From Maribacter forsetii DSM 18668 (GTDB taxonomy: Bacteria > Bacteroidota > Bacteroidia > Flavobacteriales > Flavobacteriaceae): a stretch of 64,000 nt of DNA. Location: positions 1,550,001-1,614,000 of the forward strand of contig NZ_JQLH01000001.1 of assembly GCF_000744105.1 (NCBI RefSeq), in the 5' to 3' direction. The notes beneath the pieces are model-generated. The model was not told where the DNA came from and made no database searches. It saw only the letters and a list, made by a program, of their open reading frames with translations. The stretch's first letter is position 1. Each line of letters starts with the position of its first letter. Of this stretch, positions 17,069-25,002 are shown piece after piece. A program made the translations under genes and the position numbers.

Positions 17069-17542
17069 TTACTTATAAAAGTTTGAAAAACTGTCTGCTA
17101 AAACGGTTATAACAGGGCTGTCGCCATATTCAAGTTCAATATGTACAACTTTTGGTTCTCCATTTTGGTTCAGTTGTGTTTTGTCAAAACATATCCACCA
17201 ATGACCATCGTTATCTAATGCTACGTATTTAGTTTTATCTAAACCCCATTCTTCTAAAAGGTCTGTATTTTCTTCAATATCATAATCTCTAGATTCATTT
17301 CTAATTCCACATAGCCCTCTAATTGTTAAAGTATCATCTGAAAAAGGGACTTTAATCTTTAATAACCCGATAGGGTAATTGGAATAATCTAAATATCCAC
17401 CATTTTGAAATCGTAATAAGTTGATATATGATTCTGGAAATTTAATACTGTACTTTTTTTCAACATCTAGAACAGAAGTATTGTCAAGAGGTTTAATTTC
17501 TTGTCTTAGTTTTTGTAACGAGGTAAAGAATCCGTCTTTCAT
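17069..17542 (-). CDS. SMI1/KNR4 (SUKH) family protein, second copy
   Basis: The 157-residue protein has the classic SUKH-1 pattern. VLDVEKKYSIKFPESYINLLRFQNGGYLDY is the pocket segment with the NGG turn. IRGLCGIRNESRDYDIEEN, then GHWWICFDKTQLNQNGEPKVVHIE and the end LADSFSNFYK follow. The WWICFD.....GEP.V.... stretch is characteristic of SMI1/KNR4 immunity-type proteins. It differs clearly from the SUKH protein at 11766-12152, so this is not a recent duplication. It precedes no visible toxin; the DUF4304-like gene is 32 bp upstream on the same strand. Confidence 0.88.
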   Translation of the reverse strand: MKDGFFTSLQKLRQEIKPLDNTSVLDVEKKYSIKFPESYINLLRFQNGGYLDYSNYPIGLLKIKVPFSDDTLTIRGLCGIRNESRDYDIEENTDLLEEWGLDKTKYVALDNDGHWWICFDKTQLNQNGEPKVVHIELEYGDSPVITVLADSFSNFYK

Positions 17543-17574
17543 TAATTCAGTTTAAATAGTTTAGTATTTTTCTT

Positions 17575-18276
17575 TTATGATTGAATTTTTAATTCGTTTA
17601 TAAATGCCTTTTTCATAGTAATATCTGTCATATTACCATAAGAAGTATTCTTGTCTTCTTCAATTTTTTTATAAAAACTTGTTGCTCTTCCTTTTAATTT
17701 TTGAGTATTCAAATAATTATTAAAAGCTACTTCTGCAGTTTTTAAGTCACCATAGTATAGAAGAAAGTCTATGGGTAAGTTTTGGTTTTTTGAATTAAAA
17801 TGTTCATTTAATTGTAATCCATTTTGAGTAATTTCTCTTAAGAGATGCTCAATATTTTCAAATTTTTCAAAAATGGGAAACACATATTTTTTAATGGTTT
17901 CTGATAATTTAGGAATACTATTTTCTTGATTATTTATTGCCATATTCCACTCATTATTTTTTCCTTTTAGCGGAGTTATACTTTCTAAACTTGTGCGAAA
18001 AATAATAGCACTTACATCTTCAGAATTATACTTCTCTTTTCGCCACTTTTTCAATTGTTTTGATTCTACTGAAATATATGGGATTACAGCTACAGAACCA
18101 CTCCAGTTTTTTGAACTTGATGAAAAGGTAATGACGAAATCAAATAATCTATTATCAGAAGATTTTTTTAATACCTGACCTTTTTTTATTGCTTTAAATC
18201 CAAAATCTATAAAGTTTTCATGAATTTTATTACAACCAATATTAAAAATTTCTTTTGTATTCATTTCGTGTTCCAT
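17575..18276 (-). CDS. DUF4304-like protein
   Basis: The 233-residue protein begins with a region like DUF4304 (KIHENFIDFGFKAIKKGQVLKK followed by FDFVITFSSSSKNWSGSVAV). Such proteins are often found with SUKH genes and polymorphic-toxin immunity loci. The second half is helical (IEHLLREITQNGLQLNEHFNS, DLKTAEVAFNNYLNTQKLKG). The start may be the internal ATG four codons in (MNTKEIF). The assignment rests on a short stretch and is moderate. It is probably in one transcript with the SUKH gene at 17069-17542. Confidence 0.6.
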   Translation of the reverse strand: MEHEMNTKEIFNIGCNKIHENFIDFGFKAIKKGQVLKKSSDNRLFDFVITFSSSSKNWSGSVAVIPYISVESKQLKKWRKEKYNSEDVSAIIFRTSLESITPLKGKNNEWNMAINNQENSIPKLSETIKKYVFPIFEKFENIEHLLREITQNGLQLNEHFNSKNQNLPIDFLLYYGDLKTAEVAFNNYLNTQKLKGRATSFYKKIEEDKNTSYGNMTDITMKKAFINELKIQS

Positions 18277-18324
18277 TTTATACAGAAGCCTAACGTTAAT
18301 GATTAAGTGAAGTTATAAAACTGC

Positions 18325-19410
18325 TTATTCCATTCTATTTAACTTGGTAGCTCCTGCTATTGCACCAATCGATTCAAAAACTTCATCTTGGTCTTGAGCA
18401 GCTGTCCAACCCATTTTTGATAGTTCAGTTCTAACTTGTTGCTCTGTTTTTTCTTTTACAAAATGATAGTAGGCAAAATCAATAACCTCTGTTGGCACTC
18501 TTTTAAGCTGATAAGCTGTTAAACCAGAAACAAATCTCAAAAGACCCACGTAATAGGTAATTACTAATTGAACGATCCAACTTATAACTAAACCGATCCA
18601 TCCTGTATTTGTATTTTTAATGGTTAAACCAGCATCAAACCTCACTTGTAGAAACTCCCAAAAGCTAAAAGCTTCAAAGTTATTTTCGTTCAATATTATT
18701 TGATACTGAAAGTATTGATTGGATACATAAGTTACCACTATCATTGCTATAAGTAAATAGTGTAAGTGATCATAAAATGTATAATTGCTTAATTTGATGA
18801 GTTGCGTAAGTACATAGCCTAGAATAATTGCTACAACAACCTCAAAAACACCAATGAAGTATATGCCTTTAACAGATAGAAAAGCAACGACAAAGCCAAC
18901 TATGAGCGCTGTAATTAAACCGCCAATAATCGGAATCCAAATCTGAGGTTTTGTTTTGTTTTTAGGCTTTGGTAAATTTTCTGGTATTACGTAGTCATCC
19001 CAATTGTTTGCTTTTTCAATTTCCTTTTCTAATGCTGCAATAGATTCATGATCAAATTCTTTTTCGGTTTGTTGAAATGCGTGTATGAATAATTTGACCC
19101 TTTTTGAGTTTCTGCCGTTATCCCACATTTCGTTGCCTAGAGAAACACTTTTAACGGTTAATTTGCCGTTTTTAAATGAGACATTGATTTTTTCGGTCCA
19201 ACGGTTCCAATCTCCTTTTCGTTTCGCTTCGGCATTTCTCTCATCATAGTAAACAATATCCCACCCTAACTTTTCAAAAGTTTTGTTGACGACATTTATA
19301 ATGACTGTTTTATTCAAATCGGTTTTTATTTCCTCTTCAAATTTGGGAGACCAACTAAAACTGTGTTTTTTCTTAATTGACTGCTCGTATTGCTTAAGAT
19401 TTTCGTTCAT
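18325..19410 (-). CDS. Membrane protein with cytoplasmic N-terminal domain
   Basis: The 361-residue protein has a soluble N-terminal part (about residues 1-150). It includes TFEKLGWDIVYYDERNAEAKRKG and LTVKSVSLGNEMWDNGRNSKRV, which resemble a domain that handles membrane-anchored substrates. Four or five transmembrane helices follow at about 155-300 (IWIPIIGGLITALIVGFVVAF, VFEVVVAIILGYVLTQLI, LLIAMIVVTYVSN, WIGLVISWIVQLVITYYVG). A charged helical tail ends FESIGAIAGATKLNRME. I do not recognise the family and propose no function. It is adjacent to a lipoprotein gene on the same strand with a 28-bp gap. Confidence 0.55.
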   Translation of the reverse strand: MNENLKQYEQSIKKKHSFSWSPKFEEEIKTDLNKTVIINVVNKTFEKLGWDIVYYDERNAEAKRKGDWNRWTEKINVSFKNGKLTVKSVSLGNEMWDNGRNSKRVKLFIHAFQQTEKEFDHESIAALEKEIEKANNWDDYVIPENLPKPKNKTKPQIWIPIIGGLITALIVGFVVAFLSVKGIYFIGVFEVVVAIILGYVLTQLIKLSNYTFYDHLHYLLIAMIVVTYVSNQYFQYQIILNENNFEAFSFWEFLQVRFDAGLTIKNTNTGWIGLVISWIVQLVITYYVGLLRFVSGLTAYQLKRVPTEVIDFAYYHFVKEKTEQQVRTELSKMGWTAAQDQDEVFESIGAIAGATKLNRME

Positions 19411-19438
19411 TTGACCGGTCGTGTTTTGTGGGGAGTAT

Positions 19439-20098
19439 TTATTTAATTTGAACTCTACTATACATATTTCCCTTCCAGTATAACTGTTTATCTGTCTCTA
19501 AAGTATTTATAAATTCAAAATCGAACACGGCTTTTATAATTCCGTTTTCAAATAGGGTTTTGTCTATTTTAATAGTTCCGCTTTTTAAAGGGAAGGTGTG
19601 TACACCTAAATCTCTTATGCTATTGAAGTAGACAGAAGCAGTACAAGAATTATTTTTCAATGCTATGATTAAATTACTGTGTGTAGAGACATTGCTTACA
19701 GATTCTCCTAGTATCGTTCCATTCTTTAGTTTCTTGAACTCAATAAAATCGATACCTGAATATTCATACATTCTGTTCTCAGATATTAAAGAATGGTAAA
19801 CGTGGGTGGTGTCTATAATTTTGTAAAATTCGGATAAGGAATCTTTGTAAATTTTACCTGATTTATCTTTCATTCGGTCAATTGCTGCAGGGCAATCGCC
19901 ATCGCAACTTAGTTGACCATGACTGTTTTTATAGACTCCTTCTTTATAACTCCATTTTTCTTTAAAGGAAAAGTCTCCTTTTAAATCTGTTGTCCAGTCA
20001 ATTTCAATACTGGGGTTAGTATCTGTTTTTTTTCCTATCGTTTTGCAAGAGATTACAGTTAAAACAAGTAATAATGTAAATAAGATTATGTTTTTCAT
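19439..20098 (-). CDS. Lipoprotein of unknown function
   Basis: The 219-residue protein has a lipoprotein signal (MKNIILFTLLLVLTVISCKT) with the lipobox VISC and lipid cysteine at residue 18. The mature part is beta-rich (FSFKEKWSYKEGVYKNSHGQ, GTILGESVSNVSTHSNLIIA, WKGNMYSRVQIK). It contains CDGDCPAAID, a short cysteine pair. No family recognised. It is probably attached to the inner leaflet of the outer membrane. It lies just upstream of the membrane-protein gene at 18325-19410. Confidence 0.6.
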   Translation of the reverse strand: MKNIILFTLLLVLTVISCKTIGKKTDTNPSIEIDWTTDLKGDFSFKEKWSYKEGVYKNSHGQLSCDGDCPAAIDRMKDKSGKIYKDSLSEFYKIIDTTHVYHSLISENRMYEYSGIDFIEFKKLKNGTILGESVSNVSTHSNLIIALKNNSCTASVYFNSIRDLGVHTFPLKSGTIKIDKTLFENGIIKAVFDFEFINTLETDKQLYWKGNMYSRVQIK

Positions 20099-20154
20099 TT
20101 TAGTTTAAATATTGTACCGTACAGAGTAGGGGAATAAAGAAGCTTATATTTGTT

Positions 20155-20418
20155 TTAGATATTTCGCTCTTTCAAAACCGTTTCTAACTCATTGTTTTTA
20201 GTAGAATTGCTGATTATTCGATAAATAAAATAAATAGGAAATAATAACGGAATAAGAATGGAATAATTTTTCCCGTAAATTGAAGAAACAATTCCTATAG
20301 CAATTATACTGGCAAGAAACCCAATTACAAATGCATTAATAATTTTAGACTTTTTTAGATTCTTTTTTTCAATTATTAATTCTTCATCTGTTAGTTTATA
20401 TAGATTCTTTGTATTCAT
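20155..20418 (-). CDS. Small membrane protein, two helices
   Basis: The 87-residue protein has a charged N-terminus (LTDEELIIEKKNLKKSKII) and two hydrophobic helices at about 28-48 and 52-70 (FVIGFLASIIAIGIVSSIYG, ILIPLLFPIYFIYRII). It ends in a charged tail. It starts 12 bp after the next gene's stop, so it is probably co-transcribed with the membrane protein at 20431-21075. Unknown function. Confidence 0.5.
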   Translation of the reverse strand: MNTKNLYKLTDEELIIEKKNLKKSKIINAFVIGFLASIIAIGIVSSIYGKNYSILIPLLFPIYFIYRIISNSTKNNELETVLKERNI

Positions 20419-20430
20419 AACTATTGTGTT

Positions 20431-21075
20431 TTACTGCATTTGACTATTATTAATTACTGTAGTTTTATGTAGAAAAAGTTTATTCACTTTTGGCTGAATA
20501 ATCCATATACCAATAAAATAGAACCATAAGAGGAAAAATTCTCCGGCAAAATCTCCAAACACTACTTTTCGTTTTAATTCTGCAGTTTTAATTGTTTTGG
20601 CAACAAAATACATAGAATGAAACATACAGAACATGGAGAATAGGTGAAGTAATGAAATAATAAACAAAGGCCAACCGATAAATGAGAAACTATTAGTTCC
20701 TGTTCCGGAAAATAGTCCGCTTATAAAAAGCATTATGGATATAATGTAGATAAGAGGAATGAAGAATAAAATTTTAAATTTTTCAACCTTCATTTTAATT
20801 TCTGAAGGAATTTTTTTTTGAAGTCCGATTGCGATAGACCAAAACCAACCGAAGAACATAACAACGAATAAAATCATTACATATGGGAAATAGTCAAAAT
20901 AAATGATGTTGTCGTTTAGAACTTCAGTTGCGCCAACTCCACTATCTGTTATTGGGTTTAGATGTTTTTGTGGTCCAAATAATTGAGATATAGTGAATAG
21001 TTGATAAGCCAAGGGAATACCAAATATTAAAATGAATAGTTGCCAATGTTTTGCTTTTAAAAAGAATTTAATCAT
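20431..21075 (-). CDS. Multi-pass membrane protein
   Basis: The 214-residue protein has about four to five hydrophobic segments (residues about 10-30, 60-85, 95-120, 130-155, 175-200). It contains AKHWQLFILIFGIPLAYQLF near the N-terminus and GDFAGEFFLLWFYFIGIWIIQPKVN near the C-terminus. The last segment resembles the end of small Bacteroidetes membrane proteins of unknown role. It sits 18 bp from the HD-domain gene on the same strand. No function assigned. Confidence 0.55.
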   Translation of the reverse strand: MIKFFLKAKHWQLFILIFGIPLAYQLFTISQLFGPQKHLNPITDSGVGATEVLNDNIIYFDYFPYVMILFVVMFFGWFWSIAIGLQKKIPSEIKMKVEKFKILFFIPLIYIISIMLFISGLFSGTGTNSFSFIGWPLFIISLLHLFSMFCMFHSMYFVAKTIKTAELKRKVVFGDFAGEFFLLWFYFIGIWIIQPKVNKLFLHKTTVINNSQMQ

Positions 21076-21093
21076 ATGATGTTTTTACTTTTG

Positions 21094-21708
21094 TCATAAT
21101 GAATCTAGTTCCCGCTGTAAGTTCTGTTTAGCTTGTTCTTCAAACTTGTTGTAAAAAAAGTTGGTTTTAAATATTCTGTCCATCGACAAAAAATGATTGA
21201 GAACTTTTTTACGCCCAGGATTATAAATGAATGCGGGATAGATAGCATATTCTTTTCTAACATTTTTATAATACAATTGGTATGTATCCCAATCTTGGCC
21301 TAAAATGGAAAGGTCGGCATCTGTAAAATAATTAGTGTCGCTGTCAATTGAATTATGATGCCATTTGGTAGCTAAAATTTGTTTCTTGCAATGTTCAATA
21401 ATCTCCTTAGAAACCGAAATTTCCATCATGCGCTTTTCAGCAAGTTCAGCACTTTTTTCTTCGTTGTCAGATTTTGTAGCATGGTAGATTATATCGTGGT
21501 AATAAAGTGTAAATAATATGGTTTCCCAGTTTTTTATTTCTTCCTTTACAATAGTTAATTGAGAATATAAATTATCAAGGTGCTGTAATGTATGATAATG
21601 TCTTTTTTTGTCTGTATAGTTTTTCTCAATTTCTGTCCACAATATATTTGTCAAACGATCATCGTCTGTATATTTTGTTAGAAGTTTTGTGAATGTTTCT
21701 TTAAGCAT
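21094..21708 (-). CDS. HD-domain-like predicted metal-dependent hydrolase
   Basis: The protein shows the motif set of the predicted metal-dependent HD-superfamily phosphohydrolases. These are RHYHTLQHLDNLY with the first histidines, LYYHDIIYHATKSDNEEKSA with the HD pair, and ILATKWHH followed by YFTDADLSILG with the second D. The usual substrates of this group are unknown. The ATG at 21708 (MLKETFTKL) is preferred over the upstream ATG at 21762 because the extra 18 residues (MGIYAVVHTCIGRYK...) look unrelated to the family. It lies 93 bp from the MscS channel gene. Confidence 0.8.
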   Translation of the reverse strand: MLKETFTKLLTKYTDDDRLTNILWTEIEKNYTDKKRHYHTLQHLDNLYSQLTIVKEEIKNWETILFTLYYHDIIYHATKSDNEEKSAELAEKRMMEISVSKEIIEHCKKQILATKWHHNSIDSDTNYFTDADLSILGQDWDTYQLYYKNVRKEYAIYPAFIYNPGRKKVLNHFLSMDRIFKTNFFYNKFEEQAKQNLQRELDSL

Positions 21709-21801
21709 GATTATCTGTTTATAGCGACCAATGCAAGTATGCACAACAGCATATATACCCAAGAAAGATACAATTTTCAGTTAAGGTTAATACACCAAAT
21801 C

Positions 21802-23046
21802 TTATGAAGTAGCTACTGGCACCGGTATTTCATACACCTGTAAATGGAAATAGGGTAGGGCAGACAAGAGGTGGTCAAAGATATCTGCCATGACATACTC
21901 ATAATTCTCCCATCTTTTGTCAGCACTAAAAGCATACACCTCTAACGGAATACCTTGTGGTGTTGGTGCTAATTGGCGCACCATTAAAGTCATACCTTTA
22001 TTTACTGCAGAATGGTTTTGAAGGTAATCGTTTACGTATTTTCTAAAGACCCCAATATTAGTTAGGTTTCTACCATTTATAGCAAGGTCCTTGTTGATAT
22101 TGTTTTCTGTGTTGTAGGTATTGATTTGTGCTGACCGTGTATTTAAATACGGCTGAATTAATTGAATCTTTTGAAATTCTTCAACATCGGTATCAGACAG
22201 GAAACGAATGCTTTTTTGGCTTATAATCAAGGCACGTTTCATACGTCTTCCTCCAGATTCTTGCATTCCGCGCCAGTTCTGAAAAGAGTCGGATATTAAC
22301 GCATAGGTAGGTATAGTGGTTATGGTCTTATCAAAATTCTGGACTTTTACCGTAGCCAATGATATTTCAATAACATCGCCATCTGCACCAAATTTGTCAA
22401 AACTGATCCAATCACCAATACGTACCATATCATTTATGCTTACCTGTATACTGGCAACCAAACCAAGAATAGAATCTTTGAAAATTAAAAGTATTACAGC
22501 TGACCCCGCACCTAGAGCGGTAAAGAATTTCCAAACCTGTATTTCTGTAATGATGGCAAAAATGGTGAATATACCTACCACCCAAGCGAAGATCATAAAG
22601 ACCTGTATATAACTGCCCATTGGTTTGTCTCTAAACCTTGGCTTGGTCTTTAAATAATCGTTAATACTTGTAAAAACACTTTTAACAACGTAGAGTGTAA
22701 GAACAACAAACAGTACATTTAAAAATTTTAATGCTATTTTTTCTGCATAATCCAAACCAATAAACCCAAACGGTACAAGTTCAACCAAAATGCTTAAGGG
22801 TATAATATGTGCAAGGTACCTTGGCACTCTATTGGCGACTAGAAAATTATCGAAATTGGTTTTTGATTTTCGGGCAAGTTTTAATGAGACCGATCGTAAT
22901 ACTTTCCAGATGATAAGATCTAAAAAATATGCCAATACCAACGCAAAGACCAATAAAATAGCAAGGTTTAAATACGCTGCCGCTTTTTCGCTTAGTCCCG
23001 TTTCTACCAGATAATTATACAGTATTCTATGAAAATCGTCGTCCAT
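21802..23046 (-). CDS. Mechanosensitive ion channel, MscS family (YbdG-like)
   Basis: The 414-residue inner-membrane channel has about four to five helices in residues 20-185. The conserved pore-to-beta junction is GSAVILLIFKDSILGLVASIQVSINDMVRIGDWI. The cytoplasmic domain with the sandwich and vestibule portals follows (GADGDVIEISLATVKVQNFDKTITTIPTYALIS). YbdG/YnaI relatives respond to membrane tension under hypo-osmotic shock. The C-terminal about 100 residues are an extended cytoplasmic tail. A -7 match (CAAAGGTA, rc TACCTTTG) lies 24-31 bp upstream of the ATG at 23046. Confidence 0.93.
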   Translation of the reverse strand: MDDDFHRILYNYLVETGLSEKAAAYLNLAILLVFALVLAYFLDLIIWKVLRSVSLKLARKSKTNFDNFLVANRVPRYLAHIIPLSILVELVPFGFIGLDYAEKIALKFLNVLFVVLTLYVVKSVFTSINDYLKTKPRFRDKPMGSYIQVFMIFAWVVGIFTIFAIITEIQVWKFFTALGAGSAVILLIFKDSILGLVASIQVSINDMVRIGDWISFDKFGADGDVIEISLATVKVQNFDKTITTIPTYALISDSFQNWRGMQESGGRRMKRALIISQKSIRFLSDTDVEEFQKIQLIQPYLNTRSAQINTYNTENNINKDLAINGRNLTNIGVFRKYVNDYLQNHSAVNKGMTLMVRQLAPTPQGIPLEVYAFSADKRWENYEYVMADIFDHLLSALPYFHLQVYEIPVPVATS

Positions 23047-23069
23047 TGTTTCTATTCAATATAACGATA

Positions 23070-23077
23070 CAAAGGTA
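23070..23077 (-). promoter_or_regulatory. Possible -7 element for the MscS gene
   Basis: CAAAGGTA on the plus strand reads TACCTTTG on the minus strand, an exact TAnnTTTG match. It predicts a short leader of about 20 nt before the ATG at 23046. No -33 TTG is visible at 17-23 bp. Confidence 0.4.
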
Positions 23078-23119
23078 CAATATGCATTAGCCAGAAACGA
23101 CGATTATGAACTTAAAAGT

Positions 23120-23965
23120 TTACTTTGCATGCAGTGCCAATACGGGCACATTTGCATAATAGCCTAATTTTCTTAATGATAATTTACCAAAACCTAGTCT
23201 TTCCCAAAACGAGGGTTTTCTATCTATATAACTAATCATGTTAGATTCTCTAATTTCTACGAAACAGCTTAGGGCAATAGCCATATTTACATTTCGTAAG
23301 GAATTAAACTTATGCGCTACATCTTTGAGCTGTTTACGAATAAATACTTTATTTCTTTTTTGATTAAAGGTTAATTTGTGGGGAGCTGTTAGACTTAGTA
23401 CTTGTATGCTGGCATTACTTAATTTGGCAATATCTACCAGGTACTTTATTTCAGATACATTAATTTTGGTATTGAAATTAGTACTTAAAACAATTTCTTT
23501 TGGGTAATTAAAATCTACTTTGGTAGGCACTATCAAAACCGGACATTTTCTTATCTGTTTTAATATATCTAAGGTTTGTTTACCATACGTTTCTCCTTTT
23601 TGGTTTGTCATACCCTTGGCACCCATTACTATCATTTTAAAACGGAGCTCTTTATTCAGAGTTTTTATTGCGTTTGAAAGTAGCGTAGATTCAGATACTA
23701 CATGAAATTGGTGATTTTTATTCTGAAATTTTGATAGCCGCACCAGAATATTGCCCAAACCTTGTCTTGATTTTAGTTCAGACATTTTGTTAAAGGCTTC
23801 ATCTGGATCTAGTAATGTTAAACTGTCCAAGCCATGGGTTTCTTTAGAATAGGTATGTAAAATGTAAAATGAGCATTTTTTATTTTCAAATAATTTAATG
23901 GCGTACTGTATAGCATTCCATGAGTTTTTTGAAAAATCTGTTGGTAATAATATTCTATTTTCCAT
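23120..23965 (-). CDS. Universal stress protein (two UspA-like domains)
   Basis: The first UspA domain starts RILLPTDFSKNSWNAIQYAIKL. It carries the ATP-binding loop MIVMGAKGMTNQKGETYGKQT (G-x-x-G-type with G9xS/T spacing) followed by KCPVLIVPT. A second, degenerate UspA-like domain follows from about residue 150 (EIVLSTNFNTKINVSEIKYL). It lacks the glycine loop and probably does not bind ATP. The frame extends to 24004, but the ATG at 23965 (MENRILLPTDF) is the family-typical start. It lies in the stress cluster with GreA-like and glutamate dehydrogenase genes, 57 bp after the 130-aa gene. Confidence 0.88.
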   Translation of the reverse strand: MENRILLPTDFSKNSWNAIQYAIKLFENKKCSFYILHTYSKETHGLDSLTLLDPDEAFNKMSELKSRQGLGNILVRLSKFQNKNHQFHVVSESTLLSNAIKTLNKELRFKMIVMGAKGMTNQKGETYGKQTLDILKQIRKCPVLIVPTKVDFNYPKEIVLSTNFNTKINVSEIKYLVDIAKLSNASIQVLSLTAPHKLTFNQKRNKVFIRKQLKDVAHKFNSLRNVNMAIALSCFVEIRESNMISYIDRKPSFWERLGFGKLSLRKLGYYANVPVLALHAK

Positions 23966-24022
23966 GACGGTATGTTTTAGAGGTTTGGTGGGTTTGGTTT
24001 GCAATGGTAGTTTCTAATTCAC

Positions 24023-24415
24023 TTAACTTTTTGCTTGTATTAATATTTGTGACAATACTTTTAGTTTTAGGTTTCTGTAATTTTGAATCAGCGATAGGTA
24101 GGCATCTCTTTTCTTTTCATGGTGATTAAGATAATAGGCGTCACAGGCGATAGTATCACATTCAATTGCTTTACTTACGGCATTGTCATATTTGTATAAT
24201 GCTGCCAGCATTAATGCATTTTCCCTACGAATACGGTGTAGCTCTTGGTATAATTTTGAGCTTTGTATGATGCTATCTTCAATGTCCAAATAGAATTCGA
24301 TTTCCTTATTTAGAAACTCTAGTTCATCTGTCCAGTTGTTAATTTCTAACTTATCCTTCTTCACCATTATTCTTTTGTCAGATTCATGCGGATAAAAATG
24401 TTTTGATGTAATCAT
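24023..24415 (-). CDS. Hypothetical helical protein coupled to a GreA/GreB-like gene
   Basis: The 130-residue protein is predicted all-helical and cytoplasmic. It contains WTDELEFLNKEIEFYLDIEDSI, then HRIRRENALMLAALYKYDNAVS and YYLNHHEKKRDAYLSLIQNYRNLK. The ATG at 24415 overlaps the stop of the upstream gene in ATGA form, which supports it over the internal ATG at 24367. No family recognised. The four-base overlap suggests translational coupling with the GreA/GreB-like protein. It is upstream of the universal stress protein gene. Confidence 0.65.
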   Translation of the reverse strand: MITSKHFYPHESDKRIMVKKDKLEINNWTDELEFLNKEIEFYLDIEDSIIQSSKLYQELHRIRRENALMLAALYKYDNAVSKAIECDTIACDAYYLNHHEKKRDAYLSLIQNYRNLKLKVLSQILIQAKS

Positions 24416-24831
24416 AATACCATATTTATATTCATATGCTGATTTTCTTGTTCTACTTTTTCAATTGTTAGCTTTTGTTCTCCGGATGGAAACTCCCAAG
24501 TAATGGAATCCCCTTCGCTGTAACCAATAACCGCTGCACCCATTGGGGTGAGTATAGATATTTTATCATTCTTTATATCACTGTCCGTTGGCATTACCAG
24601 CTTGAACTTTTTTTGCCAACCGTTTTCAGATACTATAGTAACCGTTGTATTGAACCGTATAACATCATCGTACATGTCTGATGCATCGCAAACGGTAGCA
24701 GTTTCTAATTCTCCTACCAATTTTTGGACAGATTTGCGTAGCGTATCATCTTTATAATAACCCGATAGGTTCATAAACCTTTTAAGTAACACGTATTCTT
24801 TCTTTTCTATAACTAGATTACCGTACTTCAT
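24412..24831 (-). CDS. GreA/GreB-family protein (Rnk-like)
   Basis: The 139-residue protein ends with the GreA/GreB C-terminal FKBP-like domain at about residues 70-135. DKISILTPMGAAVIGYSEGD is the family signature and ITWEFPSGEQKLTIEKVEQ closes it. The N-terminal part (residues 1-60) is short and helical, and lacks the full coiled-coil of GreA. This architecture resembles Rnk, which binds RNA polymerase without inserting into the secondary channel. In Bacteroidetes such proteins are often in stress operons. It overlaps the 130-aa gene by four bases. A paralogue is at 27655-28101. Confidence 0.85.
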   Translation of the reverse strand: MKYGNLVIEKKEYVLLKRFMNLSGYYKDDTLRKSVQKLVGELETATVCDASDMYDDVIRFNTTVTIVSENGWQKKFKLVMPTDSDIKNDKISILTPMGAAVIGYSEGDSITWEFPSGEQKLTIEKVEQENQHMNINMVL

Positions 24832-25002
24832 TTTTTCTTATTTTATTCCGATGTAATTCTAAAAGTATTGTTCATTGCCATTTTAAGCGCAGCCGAGAAC
24901 ATTGGCTAGCTTATTTCAAATAATTTCGACCACGCCCAATGTGGCAGTATTAACTACATACTTCTTAAAATCATCACCATTATTTAAATACTGTTTTACT
25001 GA

